From an uncultured Clostridia bacterium (GTDB lineage Bacteria; Bacillota; Clostridia; Christensenellales; CAG-138): 41,031 nucleotides of DNA. The translations under genes and the position numbers were made by a program. The notes below the pieces were generated by a model. The model worked only from the letters and a program-made list of their open reading frames with translations. It was not told where the DNA came from and did not search any database. The stretch is from NCBI GenBank assembly GCA_934633695.1, contig CAKTYT010000016.1, positions 1 through 41,031 of the forward strand, read 5' to 3'. Positions 7,962-16,317 of this stretch are shown here, one piece after another. Positions within the stretch are counted from its first letter, which is position 1. The number at the start of each line of letters is the position of its first letter.

Positions 7962-9946
7962 ATTGCATCTACCTCCGCCATGATTTGTTTATTCATGAAC
8001 CCTTTAAGATCCATTGCACCAGACATGCAAGCGACCGTACATGCTCCGCAGCCCTGGCAAACAGCCTCATTCACGTTTGCGACGCGGCGTACCCTTACGC
8101 TTCTGTCCGGCATTTTAAATTCTTTTTCGATATAAGTTATTGCACCGTAGGGACATACATTTTCACAGGTTCCGCAGCCGTTGCACATCAATTCATCCGA
8201 ATGAGCAACGCAGGGATTGCCCTTAAGCTTATTCTTTGCAAGAAGACCTATGACCTTGCTTGCAGCTGCACCGGCCTGAGCAACGGTTTCCGGAATATCC
8301 TTGGGACCTTGACATGCACCCGAGAGAAAAACACCTGCTGTTGGACTTTCGACCGGACGCAGCTTCGGGTGAGCCTCGGTGAAAAAGTCGTTTGTGTCCA
8401 TGCTTGCCGTCAGCATCGTTGCAAGCCCTCTTGCCGACTTGTCGGGTTCCATTGCCGCCGCAAGTACAACAAGGTCGGCATCGATGTGAAGCTGCTTATC
8501 CGCTATGAGGTCGGAAGCTTGAACTTTCAATTTGCCTCCCTCCGGAGAAATTTTGCCAACCATGCCCTTTATGTAATGCACACCGTATTCTTCAACCGCC
8601 CGGCGATAGAACTCGTCAAAGTTTTTTCCCGGTGTACGAACATCTATGTAGAAAACGTAAACATCCGTATCCGGGTATTTGTCTCTGGTAAGCATTGCGT
8701 GCTTTGCCGTGTACATGCAGCAAACCTTTGAACAGTATTCCTCACCCTTTGCAGCGTTTTTTGAACACCTTGAGCCGACACACTGGACAAAAACAATTGT
8801 CCTGGGATGCTGCCCATCGGAGGGGCGGAGCAACGTGCCCTTTGTTGGGCCTGCCGCATTAGTCAGCCGTTCAAATTCCAGAGAAGTTATAACGTCTTTG
8901 GACTGTGAGTAGGCATATTCATCGAATTTTTCAAGCGAAATCGGGTTAAATCCCGTTGCGGCAACAATTGCACCGTATTTTTCCGTGACAAATTCGTCTT
9001 TTGCCTTATAATCAATTGCACCGGCAGTGCAAACCTTGGAGCATACTCCGCACTTACCCGTTTTGAGCATCATGCAATAGGCAGGGTCAATCGTTGCGAC
9101 CTTTGGAACAGCCTGTGCAAACGGGATATAAATCGCCCTTCTGTTGTCCATACCGAGGTTAAATTCATTCGGTACACTTTTCATCGGACATTTTTCAGTA
9201 CATGCTCCGCATCCCGTACAGACGTCTTCTTTGACGAAACGCGCCTTGCGTTTTATAGTAACTTCAAAGTTGCCGACAAAACCACTGACCTTTTCAATCT
9301 CCGAATAGGAGAACACCCTTATGAGGCCGTTTTGGGCAACATCCACCATCTTAGGGGTCAAAATGCATGCTGCACAGTCAAGTGTTGGAAAAGTCTTGTC
9401 AATCTGTGCCATTTTGCCGCCGATTGTGGGTTTCGTTTCAACTATATCAACGGGAAACCCAGCATCCGCAATATCGAGAGCAGTTTGAATTCCTGCAATA
9501 CCGCCGCCGATAACAAGTGCCCTCTTCGTAACAGGGGTTTCCATTGACGTGAGCGGTGCATTGAGGTTTACTTTTGCAACGGCAGCTTTACCGAGGATAA
9601 TTGCCTTCTCCGTTCCCGACAAAACATCCTTATGTACCCATGAGCATTGCTCGCGAATATTTGCAATTTCAACCATGTATGGGTTAATTCCCGCTGCTGA
9701 AGCCGTCTTTCTGAAGGTAGCTTCATGCATACGCGGAGAACATGAGCAAACGACAATTCCCGTCAATTTCTGTTCATTTATAGCTTTTTTTATCATGTCC
9801 TGCCCTGCCTGGGAGCACATGTACTGATAGTCTGTCGAAAATACGACACCGGGTTCTTTTCTTAGTGCCTCGGCTACTGCCGCAACATTGATTGTACCCG
9901 CTATATTCGTGCCGCAATGGCACACAAAAACACCGATTCTCTGCAT
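7952..9946 (-). CDS. hdrA: HdrA-like electron-bifurcating flavoprotein
   Basis: A 664-residue HdrA homologue. In order it has an N-terminal domain with conserved cysteines (C9, C11, C44, C67, C69); a thioredoxin-reductase-like FAD domain beginning with GGGIAG (147-152); an inserted ferredoxin domain (C243-C246-C249-C253, with C291/C299/C302/C306 completing a second cluster); a cysteine set near 389-410; and a C-terminal ferredoxin domain with two four-cysteine motifs from C588 and C630. In HdrABC-MvhAGD the HdrA FAD is the bifurcation site, splitting an electron pair between ferredoxin and the high-potential branch. The same role is expected here, with NADH as donor. It starts 15 bp after hdrC. 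Confidence 0.92.
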   Translation of the reverse strand: MQRIGVFVCHCGTNIAGTINVAAVAEALRKEPGVVFSTDYQYMCSQAGQDMIKKAINEQKLTGIVVCSCSPRMHEATFRKTASAAGINPYMVEIANIREQCSWVHKDVLSGTEKAIILGKAAVAKVNLNAPLTSMETPVTKRALVIGGGIAGIQTALDIADAGFPVDIVETKPTIGGKMAQIDKTFPTLDCAACILTPKMVDVAQNGLIRVFSYSEIEKVSGFVGNFEVTIKRKARFVKEDVCTGCGACTEKCPMKSVPNEFNLGMDNRRAIYIPFAQAVPKVATIDPAYCMMLKTGKCGVCSKVCTAGAIDYKAKDEFVTEKYGAIVAATGFNPISLEKFDEYAYSQSKDVITSLEFERLTNAAGPTKGTLLRPSDGQHPRTIVFVQCVGSRCSKNAAKGEEYCSKVCCMYTAKHAMLTRDKYPDTDVYVFYIDVRTPGKNFDEFYRRAVEEYGVHYIKGMVGKISPEGGKLKVQASDLIADKQLHIDADLVVLAAAMEPDKSARGLATMLTASMDTNDFFTEAHPKLRPVESPTAGVFLSGACQGPKDIPETVAQAGAAASKVIGLLAKNKLKGNPCVAHSDELMCNGCGTCENVCPYGAITYIEKEFKMPDRSVRVRRVANVNEAVCQGCGACTVACMSGAMDLKGFMNKQIMAEVDAICK

Positions 9947-9961
9947 TGGCCCGTATCCTTC

Positions 9962-10354
9962 CTACTTTGTATACTTTCGCATTGCACTGACAATTGCCTG
10001 CTGTGGAAGCTCCTCATCGACAAGTGCCGGAATATCATCGGCTTTAAGGTGATTGGCTCCTTTCTCCCTTATGACCATGAGACGTATCGCCTCAATCAGC
10101 TTTGCAGGCTCAACACCCCTGGGACATCTGTCAGCGCAGGCAAAACATGAGAGACACTTGTAAATCGACTTTGACTTCATCAGCGTTTCAATATCGCCCG
10201 TCTCGACCATATAGACAAACTGATGCGGATGATAATCCATTTCATCGTACGACGGGCATGTCCCGGAGCATTTTCCGCAGCGCATGCATTTTAGCGGATT
10301 AACTCCACTCATGCGAAGAATCTGCTCCTTCTGCCGTTCTTGTTTATTCTGCAT
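9962..10354 (-). CDS. hdrC: HdrC-like ferredoxin subunit
   Basis: A 130-residue protein with two 4Fe-4S motifs (C23-C26-C29-C33 and C67-C70-C73-C77), typical of heterodisulfide reductase subunit C, which carries electrons from HdrA to HdrB. Its start overlaps the hdrB stop by about 11 bp. There is no fused CCG domain, so HdrB and HdrC are separate polypeptides as in methanogens without cytochromes. Confidence 0.9.
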   Translation of the reverse strand: MQNKQERQKEQILRMSGVNPLKCMRCGKCSGTCPSYDEMDYHPHQFVYMVETGDIETLMKSKSIYKCLSCFACADRCPRGVEPAKLIEAIRLMVIREKGANHLKADDIPALVDEELPQQAIVSAMRKYTK

Positions 10355-11150
10355 CGCTTTCCTCCTTTATTGAAAAGGCTTCTGCCATAAGTTCCGTAAA
10401 ATAAACGACCGGGATTGAACATCCGCTCCGTTCGAGATTGTATTTGCAAAGAGGACATGCGGTGACGATTAAATCCGCCCCGCAGTTTTTCGCATTTTCT
10501 GCAACCGTTAAGCTTCTTTTTCTTGCCATATCGGCATCTTCAAGCACGATGTAACCGCCGCAGCATTCATTCCTCATTGGATAGGCAACAGGCTCCGCAC
10601 CGAGAGCCCGAATTAAATTTTCTAGTGTCGATGGATTTTCCGGGTCGTCAAATGCCATGACCTGGCCTGGCCGCAACAGCATACATCCGTAATATGCCGC
10701 TATGTGTCTTCCCTTTAATGGGTTTGTAACAGCCTCCCTCACTTTATCCATGCCGATTCTGTCGCGAAGCAGCTCAAGGTAGTGAAGCACTTCTGTTTCG
10801 CCGTTATAAGGGTCTTCACCATCTCTGTCCTGAGCAAGGTAAGTATTAACTTTTCTTGCGAACTCATCATCCGTTTTGACCGCATTGTTTGTCTGCTTAA
10901 TTACATTATGACATGCCGAACAAACGGTAACAAGCGGCATACCTGTTTTCTTAGCATTTCTCAAAGCTCTGACACTTGCAAGCTTTGTTGCAATTTCATC
11001 TCTTGCGGAGACGAAAACACCGCCGCAGCATTGCCAATCCAGCACTTCGCACATTTCAATGCCCAGTTTTTTTGCACACTCCCGTGCATATACATCGAGC
11101 TGTTTCGCCTTTGTTCTCAGCGTACAGCCGGGGAAATAGCTAACTTTCAT
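10344..11150 (-). CDS. hdrB: HdrB-like CCG-domain subunit
   Basis: A 268-residue HdrB homologue with both cysteine-rich (CCG) motifs complete: C9, C41-C42, C77, C80 and C156, C196-C197, C232, C235. These bind the two non-cubane 4Fe-4S clusters that reduce disulfides in methanogen HdrB. Bacteria lack CoM-S-S-CoB, so the bacterial acceptor differs (DsrC-type trisulfide, or unknown). Retention of all ligands means this subunit should still have its own high-potential chemistry or pass electrons to a partner, here possibly FrdAB. I use the ATG at 11150 with GGAG six bases upstream; the ORF reading back to 11201 has no ribosome site and would overlap the preceding gene. Confidence 0.9.
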   Translation of the reverse strand: MKVSYFPGCTLRTKAKQLDVYARECAKKLGIEMCEVLDWQCCGGVFVSARDEIATKLASVRALRNAKKTGMPLVTVCSACHNVIKQTNNAVKTDDEFARKVNTYLAQDRDGEDPYNGETEVLHYLELLRDRIGMDKVREAVTNPLKGRHIAAYYGCMLLRPGQVMAFDDPENPSTLENLIRALGAEPVAYPMRNECCGGYIVLEDADMARKRSLTVAENAKNCGADLIVTACPLCKYNLERSGCSIPVVYFTELMAEAFSIKEESDAE

Positions 11151-11190
11151 TTCTGTCTCCGTATTCCGACACTGAAATCCGATTGGAGCA

Positions 11191-12138
11191 TCAAATTTCA
11201 AGTCCTTTTATAACCTGTTTCAAAGCTTCTGCACTTCTTTGGAGCTTAGCAACTTCATCATCGGTCAGAGCAATGTTTATTTTGCTGCTGATTCCGTTTA
11301 TTCCAATGCGATTTACCGTGCTGAGACATACATCGCTGATTCCGTACTCGCCGTGCATCATCGTCGACACAGTCATTGCCGTCTCAATTCCCGAATTGAG
11401 ACACCTGCAAATATGGCACACGGCAGAGGATACTGCATAGAAGGTTGCACCCTTTCTCGCAATGACTCTTCCCCCGGAAGTCTTGACATATTTTTCAATC
11501 TCTTCATAGTCAAGGGAAGGAGTCACCTTGTTTGGTACAGCAACGAGTTCCGGACATTGTGCAATGGGCACACCCGAAATATTTGCAACCGACCACGGCA
11601 CGAATGATGAGTCACCATGTTCGCCAAACACATACGCATGGACATTAGTCTGATTAATTCCGTAATATTCAGACAATCTCGCACGCAGACGGGAAGTATC
11701 AAGCACCGTGCCGGAACCAATGATTTTTCTTTCCGGGATGTCCGAACATTTGCAAAAAACATATGTCATGATATCGACAGGATTGCTGACAATGATGTAA
11801 ATTGCATTTGAAGCATATTTTGTAATTTGAGGTATAATTGACTTGGCGATATTCACGTTCGTCTGTGCAAGCTCCAGTCTCGACTGACCGGGCTTTCTTG
11901 CTATACCGGATGTGAGAATGACAATATCCGAACCCGCAGCATCGCAATAGTCGCCTGCATATATCGAACAGTTACCGCCAAAGAACGAATTGCCCTGGCG
12001 AATATCCAATGCCTCTCCCATGGCCTTTTCTGTATTGATGTCAATGAGGACGATTTCAGAAACAATACCCATCGTGTTGATGGTGTAAGCGATAGTTGCA
12101 CCGACGCTTCCAGTGCCGATAATTGTGATTTTTTTCAT
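11191..12138 (-). CDS. LDH-fold NAD-dependent 2-hydroxyacid dehydrogenase, probable malate dehydrogenase
   Basis: A 315-residue lactate/malate dehydrogenase with the NAD-binding GTGSVG (8-13), the catalytic GEHGDSS histidine and the conserved VLDTSRLR aspartate and arginine. In the substrate loop, where LDHs have glutamine (QKPG-x-x-R), this protein has R81 in ARKPGQSR, followed by the carboxylate-binding R87. Arginine at this position is the classic malate determinant, and LDH-like malate dehydrogenases occur in clostridia. By overall similarity alone it would be called L-lactate dehydrogenase, and lactate cannot be ruled out. The ATG at 12138 has AAAGGA nine bases upstream; a longer reading to 12192 runs through the promoter. 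It is the first gene of the Hdr-Flx-Frd operon. Confidence 0.85.
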   Translation of the reverse strand: MKKITIIGTGSVGATIAYTINTMGIVSEIVLIDINTEKAMGEALDIRQGNSFFGGNCSIYAGDYCDAAGSDIVILTSGIARKPGQSRLELAQTNVNIAKSIIPQITKYASNAIYIIVSNPVDIMTYVFCKCSDIPERKIIGSGTVLDTSRLRARLSEYYGINQTNVHAYVFGEHGDSSFVPWSVANISGVPIAQCPELVAVPNKVTPSLDYEEIEKYVKTSGGRVIARKGATFYAVSSAVCHICRCLNSGIETAMTVSTMMHGEYGISDVCLSTVNRIGINGISSKINIALTDDEVAKLQRSAEALKQVIKGLEI

Positions 12139-12171
12139 GACAAACATTCCTTTCGAACATTTTACGCATGT

Positions 12172-12200
12172 ATGGTAACATATTTCGTGCATTTTCGCAA
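12172..12200 (-). promoter_or_regulatory. Candidate promoter of the Mdh-Hdr-Flx-Frd operon
   Basis: TTGCGA, 17-bp spacer, TACCAT on the minus strand. The predicted start of transcription is about 27 bp before the ATG at 12138. The -10 box is weak, which fits a regulated promoter. Confidence 0.45.
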
Positions 12201-12212
12201 TTGCCCTTTTCT

Positions 12213-12239
12213 CATATCGGTATTGCTTTTATCGATATG
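12213..12239. promoter_or_regulatory. Palindromic operator candidate upstream of the redox operon
   Basis: Arms CATATCGGTA and TATCGATATG are complementary at 9 of 10 positions around a 7-bp centre. The site ends 13 bp upstream of the candidate -35 box, where an activator such as a LysR protein often binds. It does not match the Rex consensus that I know (TTGTGAA-type arms). Its function is inferred from position and symmetry. Confidence 0.4.
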
Positions 12240-12321
12240 CTTCTAATCGGGTTAAATTTGTATTTTTGCTTTGGCGACAGTTTTCCCCAATGCATGTGTG
12301 ATTAAATTCAGTCGAGCTGCA

Positions 12322-12350
12322 AATTAAAACCGGGAGCCAAAGGCTCCCGG
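12322..12350 (-). terminator. Terminator of nifJ
   Basis: CGGGAGCC pairs with GGCTCCCG around a 3-base loop (12331-12349), followed on the minus strand by TTTTAATTT. It lies 25 bp after the nifJ stop and separates nifJ from the redox operon. Confidence 0.85.
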
Positions 12351-12374
12351 CCGGGAAGTTAACTCGTCATGAAA

Positions 12375-15300
12375 TTATTCCATGTCGTTAAGTTTTTTAT
12401 AGTAATCGTACTTATCCTTTGCTTCCTGCTCTGCACGTACAAACAAGTCAGCTGCAATATCGGGGAACTGCTGCTTGAGAGCTGCATAGCGACCTTCGCC
12501 CATGATAAACTCACGGTAGTCACCGGTTGCGGGCTTGCTGTCAAGGGTGAAGGGATTCTTACCCTGAGCTGCCAAATCGGGGTTGTACCTGTAAAGGGGC
12601 CAATAACCTGCTTCAACAGCCTTCTTGGCTTCTGCTTGAGCCTTGCCCATGCCGGCCTTGATGTTGTGGTTGATACAGGGAGCATAAGCGATGATAAGGG
12701 AAGGTCCCTTATAAGCTTCTGCCTCGGTGATTGCCTTCAGCAGCTGTGCGGGGTTTGCACCCATGCAGACCTTTGCAACATAGACGTAGCCATAGCTCAT
12801 TGCCATCATACCCAAATCTTTTTTCTTGGTACGCTTACCTGCTGCGGCAAACTTTGCAACAGAACCGGTAGGAGTTGCCTTAGAGGACTGTCCGCCGGTA
12901 TTTGAGTAGACCTCGGTATCCATAACAAGAACGTTGACATCCTCGTCCATTGCGAGAACGTGGTCAAGTCCGCCGTAACCGATGTCGTATGCCCAACCGT
13001 CACCGCCGAAAATCCACTGACTCTTCTTTACGAGGAGATCGCGGAGTTCATAGATCTCCTTGCAGATATCGTCGCATTCACAGCCGCAGTTCATGCACTT
13101 TTCGACCAGTTCAACGACGGGAGCTGCTGCCTCGCGGCTGCCCTCTGCGTCGTCCATATTCTCGAGCCATGCATTGCAGATTGCCTTCACATCGTCACCG
13201 CAGCCATTTGCGAGCTGTCTGATGAGATCTGCAAGCCTTTCACGGCGATGACTCGTTGCAAGGTTCATGCCGAATCCGAACTCTGCGTTATCCTCAAACA
13301 GGGAGTTTGCCCAAGCGGGACCATGGCCCTTCTTGTTTACGGTGTAGGGGCAAGTGGGAGCGGAACCGCCGTAGATGGATGAACATCCCGTTGCGTTTGC
13401 AATAATCATCCTGTCGCCGAAAAGCTGGGTAACGAGCTTTACATAAGGAGTTTCGCCGCAGCCTGCACATGCACCTGAGAATTCAAACATGGGCTGGAGA
13501 TACTGGCTGCCCTTTACAGTTGCCTTGTTTACGGGCAGGTCGAGGTCGGGAAGCTCAAGAGCAAAGTTCCAATTGTTGTTCTCAACTGTCTCAACATCGG
13601 AGAGGCGATCCATCCTGAGGGCCTTCTGCTTAGCGGGGCAGACATCGACGCAGTTGCCGCAGCCGGTGCAGTCATAGGGGCTGACCTGAATGCGGAACTG
13701 TTTGCCGTCGCCTACGCCGATTGCCTTCTTGGTCACGAACTCAGCCGGAGCTTCGGTGCCGTCAACCATGACGAAGGGGCGGATACATGCGTGCGGACAT
13801 ACGAGTGAGCACTGGTTGCACTGGATACAATTTTCGGGAATCCAAGTGGGAACTTCAACGGCAATACCGCGTTTTTCGTACTTGGTGGTGCCGGTGGGAA
13901 CGAAACCGTCTGCTGCAAGAGCACTGACGGGGAGCTTATCGCCCTGCTGTGCAAGGATGGGCTTGATGAACTCTACAAAATAGGGATCATCGCTGACATG
14001 CATTGCAGTTGCACCTTCAGTTGCTTCTGCCCATGTCTCAGGATACTTTACCTCTTCAAGACCTTCAATACCGATGTCGATTGCAGCATAGTTCTTCTGA
14101 ACGACATCTTCACCCTTCTTGGAATAGCTCTTCTTTGCAGCAGCCTTCATGTAGCCAATAGCTTCCTCAACGGGAATAACTTCGGCAAGCTTGAAGAAAG
14201 CACTCTGCATGATGGTATTGATACGATTGCCCATGCCTACTTCCCTTGCAAGCTTGACAGCATCCATGTTGTAGAAACGGATATGCTTCTTCGCAATGGT
14301 CTGTTTCATCGCAGCGGGGAGTTCGTTTTCCATGTCTTCAACGGTCCACGGAGAGTTGAGGAGGAATACGCCGCCTTCTTTAAGGCCTTCAAGTACATCG
14401 TACCTGGTGACATAGCTTGCATTGTGACATGCGACAAAGTCCGCACTGTCAATGAGATAGGGACTCTGAATAGGAGTCTTGCCAAAACGCAGATGGCTGA
14501 TTGTCAGACCGCCTGACTTCTTGGAGTCATATGCGAAATAGCCCTGTGCGTACATGTTTGTGTGGTCGCCGATGATCTTGATGCTGTTCTTGTTAGCACC
14601 GACGGTACCGTCGGAACCGAGGCCGAAGAACTTGCAGCAAATCGTTCCCTCGGGAGCTGCATTAACGAACTCACCCATGGGGAGTGAAGTGTTCATAACG
14701 TCGTCAATAATGCCGACAGTGTAGTGGTTCTTGGGTTCATCGAGATTGAGGTTGTCGTAAACAGCCTTAACCATGGTGGGGGTGAACTCCTTGCTGCCGA
14801 GACCGTAGCGGCCGCCGTAGCACTTGATGTCACGGCCTGCTTCTGCAAGAGCATTGACAACATCCTGATAAAGGGGCTCGCCGAGAGAACCGGGTTCTTT
14901 TGTTCTGTCAAGAACGGCTATCTTCTTGCAGGTTGCGGGGATTGCAGCAATAAACTTATCAGCAGCGAACGGACGATACAAGCGTACCTTGATAAGACCG
15001 AGTTTTTCGCCGCGTGCGTTAAGGTAATTGATAGCTTCTTCCGCAACATCCGCACCACTGCCCATAATAACGAGAACACGCTCTGCATCAGGTGCACCGA
15101 CGTAATCGAAGAGATGATACCTGCGGCCGGTCAAATCGCCGACCTTTTCCATGTAGTATTCAACGATTTCAGGAACCTTTGCGTAATGAATGTTTGCTGC
15201 CTCACGACCCTGGAAATAGATATCGGGGTTTTGAGCGGTACCCGCCTGATGGGGATGCTCGGGATTAAGAGCACGCTCACGGAACTTCCTGACTGCATCG

Positions 15301-15887
15301 TAGTCAAGGAGTTTTGCCATATCTTCGTATTCGATTTGTTCAATCTTCTGAATTTCGTGAGAAGTACGGAAGCCGTCAAAGAAATGTACGAAGGGAATGC
15401 TGGACTTAATAGCGGAAAGATGGGTTACGAGTGCAAGGTCCATGACTTCCTGTACGGAAGCGGAGGAAAGCATTGCAAAACCGGTCTGACGAGTACTCAT
15501 AACGTCACTGTGATCACCGAAAATGGAGAGGGAGTGAGCTGCAAGAGCACGAGCCGTTACGTGGAAAACGCCGGGAAGCATTTCGCCGGAAATCTTGTAC
15601 ATATTGGGAATCATCAGAAGAAGACCCTGAGAAGCTGTAAAGGTAGTGGTCAATGCACCTGCTGCCAGAGAGCCGTGAACGGCACCTGCTGCACCGCCTT
15701 CTGATTGCATTTCAGCGATGCGAACTTTCTGTCCGAAGAGGTTGATCCTGCCCTGTGCACCCCATTCGTCTGCAACCTCAGCCATGGGAGATGAGGGAGT
15801 AATGGGATAAATCGCTGCTACATCGGAAAACGCATAAGCAACGTGTGCCGCAGCGGTATTACCATCGATAGTGACGGTCTTTGCCAT
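12375..15887 (-). CDS. nifJ: Pyruvate:ferredoxin (flavodoxin) oxidoreductase
   Basis: A 1170-residue single-chain PFOR of normal family length. It oxidises pyruvate with CoA to acetyl-CoA and CO2, reducing ferredoxin. Visible parts are the N-terminal pyrimidine-binding domain (YPITPSSPMAE), the central bifurcated ferredoxin domain with two 4Fe-4S motifs (CIQCNQCSLVCP and CTGCGNCVDVCP), the CAGCGETPY cysteines that bind the proximal cluster, and the thiamine diphosphate site (GDGWAYDIGYGGLDH and TEVYSNTGGQSS). The ATG at 15887 has AAGGAGG upstream. It has its own promoter and terminator and lies directly upstream of the Hdr-Flx operon on the same strand, so its reduced ferredoxin is a plausible partner of that complex. 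Confidence 0.97.
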   Translation of the reverse strand: MAKTVTIDGNTAAAHVAYAFSDVAAIYPITPSSPMAEVADEWGAQGRINLFGQKVRIAEMQSEGGAAGAVHGSLAAGALTTTFTASQGLLLMIPNMYKISGEMLPGVFHVTARALAAHSLSIFGDHSDVMSTRQTGFAMLSSASVQEVMDLALVTHLSAIKSSIPFVHFFDGFRTSHEIQKIEQIEYEDMAKLLDYDAVRKFRERALNPEHPHQAGTAQNPDIYFQGREAANIHYAKVPEIVEYYMEKVGDLTGRRYHLFDYVGAPDAERVLVIMGSGADVAEEAINYLNARGEKLGLIKVRLYRPFAADKFIAAIPATCKKIAVLDRTKEPGSLGEPLYQDVVNALAEAGRDIKCYGGRYGLGSKEFTPTMVKAVYDNLNLDEPKNHYTVGIIDDVMNTSLPMGEFVNAAPEGTICCKFFGLGSDGTVGANKNSIKIIGDHTNMYAQGYFAYDSKKSGGLTISHLRFGKTPIQSPYLIDSADFVACHNASYVTRYDVLEGLKEGGVFLLNSPWTVEDMENELPAAMKQTIAKKHIRFYNMDAVKLAREVGMGNRINTIMQSAFFKLAEVIPVEEAIGYMKAAAKKSYSKKGEDVVQKNYAAIDIGIEGLEEVKYPETWAEATEGATAMHVSDDPYFVEFIKPILAQQGDKLPVSALAADGFVPTGTTKYEKRGIAVEVPTWIPENCIQCNQCSLVCPHACIRPFVMVDGTEAPAEFVTKKAIGVGDGKQFRIQVSPYDCTGCGNCVDVCPAKQKALRMDRLSDVETVENNNWNFALELPDLDLPVNKATVKGSQYLQPMFEFSGACAGCGETPYVKLVTQLFGDRMIIANATGCSSIYGGSAPTCPYTVNKKGHGPAWANSLFEDNAEFGFGMNLATSHRRERLADLIRQLANGCGDDVKAICNAWLENMDDAEGSREAAAPVVELVEKCMNCGCECDDICKEIYELRDLLVKKSQWIFGGDGWAYDIGYGGLDHVLAMDEDVNVLVMDTEVYSNTGGQSSKATPTGSVAKFAAAGKRTKKKDLGMMAMSYGYVYVAKVCMGANPAQLLKAITEAEAYKGPSLIIAYAPCINHNIKAGMGKAQAEAKKAVEAGYWPLYRYNPDLAAQGKNPFTLDSKPATGDYREFIMGEGRYAALKQQFPDIAADLFVRAEQEAKDKYDYYKKLNDME

Positions 15888-15918
15888 AGAGATATTATCC
15901 TCCTTAGTATTTTGTTGT

Positions 15919-15954
15919 CCCTGCCGGCGAATTTATGACGCCGATACCGCAGGG
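15919..15954 (-). promoter_or_regulatory. Stem-loop at the 5' end of the nifJ transcript
   Basis: CCCTGC/GCAGGG and an inner CGGCG/CGCCG stem, separated by a 5-base bulge, fold at about the first 10-45 bases of the predicted nifJ mRNA. Possible message-stabilising element; no T-tract follows, so it is not a terminator. Confidence 0.4.
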
Positions 15955-15970
15955 GCATAGTCCACCTCAT

Positions 15971-15999
15971 ATTATAGTCCGCTGCGTGATTGAAAACAA
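15971..15999 (-). promoter_or_regulatory. Candidate sigma-A promoter of nifJ
   Basis: TTGTTT, 17-bp spacer and a perfect TATAAT on the minus strand, about 85 bp upstream of the nifJ start. Confidence 0.65.
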
Positions 16000-16128
16000 G
16001 GCAAACAGGCTTACATTTCAAAGTATATTTCGCTGATTTCTGCGATTTTCAAGGGCTGTACGGCCCTAGATTTTTTGTTGTCAAAAGAACCTATCGAAAA
16101 ATATATTCGTTTTTGTTGTTTACTCCTC

Positions 16129-16157
16129 TTGACAAATGCTTTGACCCAAGCTATAAT
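16129..16157 (+). promoter_or_regulatory. Consensus sigma-A promoter of the rplJ-rplL operon
   Basis: Perfect TTGACA, 17-bp spacer, perfect TATAAT. It points into the L10 leader. Confidence 0.9.
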
Positions 16158-16163
16158 TGAGAG

Positions 16164-16296
16164 ACAAATGAATATCCGCCATAGACAGCCGGTGCCTTCG
16201 GGCTTAATATCCTGCCGAGGTGAAATCGATAGTTCATACGTTGGTTATAGCTATGTTCATCCCCTGTCCTATGGTCGGGGGATATTTATTTGAAAC
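16164..16296 (+). ncRNA. Ribosomal protein L10 leader
   Basis: The untranslated region ahead of rplJ carries the known L10-leader features: the ATCCGCCATAGACAGC start, a hairpin with GGTGCC-ttcg-GGC, and CCTGCCGAGG closing the conserved L10(L12)-binding kink-turn region. It ends in a hairpin (ATCCCC near 16259 pairing with GGGGAT near 16277) followed by ATTTATTT, which looks like an attenuator. In other Firmicutes L10 with L12 binds this RNA and represses its own operon; the same is expected here. Confidence 0.85.
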
Positions 16297-16317
16297 TGTG
16301 ACAAGGAGGATCATTCC

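Noticed and set aside
11191..12138. Plain assignment as L-lactate dehydrogenase
   Set aside because: Arg81 at the specificity position and the fumarate-linked operon argue for malate; lactate is kept only as an alternative.
14724..15704. 326-codon open frame on the plus strand
   Set aside because: It lies antisense inside nifJ, which is unmistakable on the other strand; the long open frame reflects nifJ codon usage and has no ribosome site.
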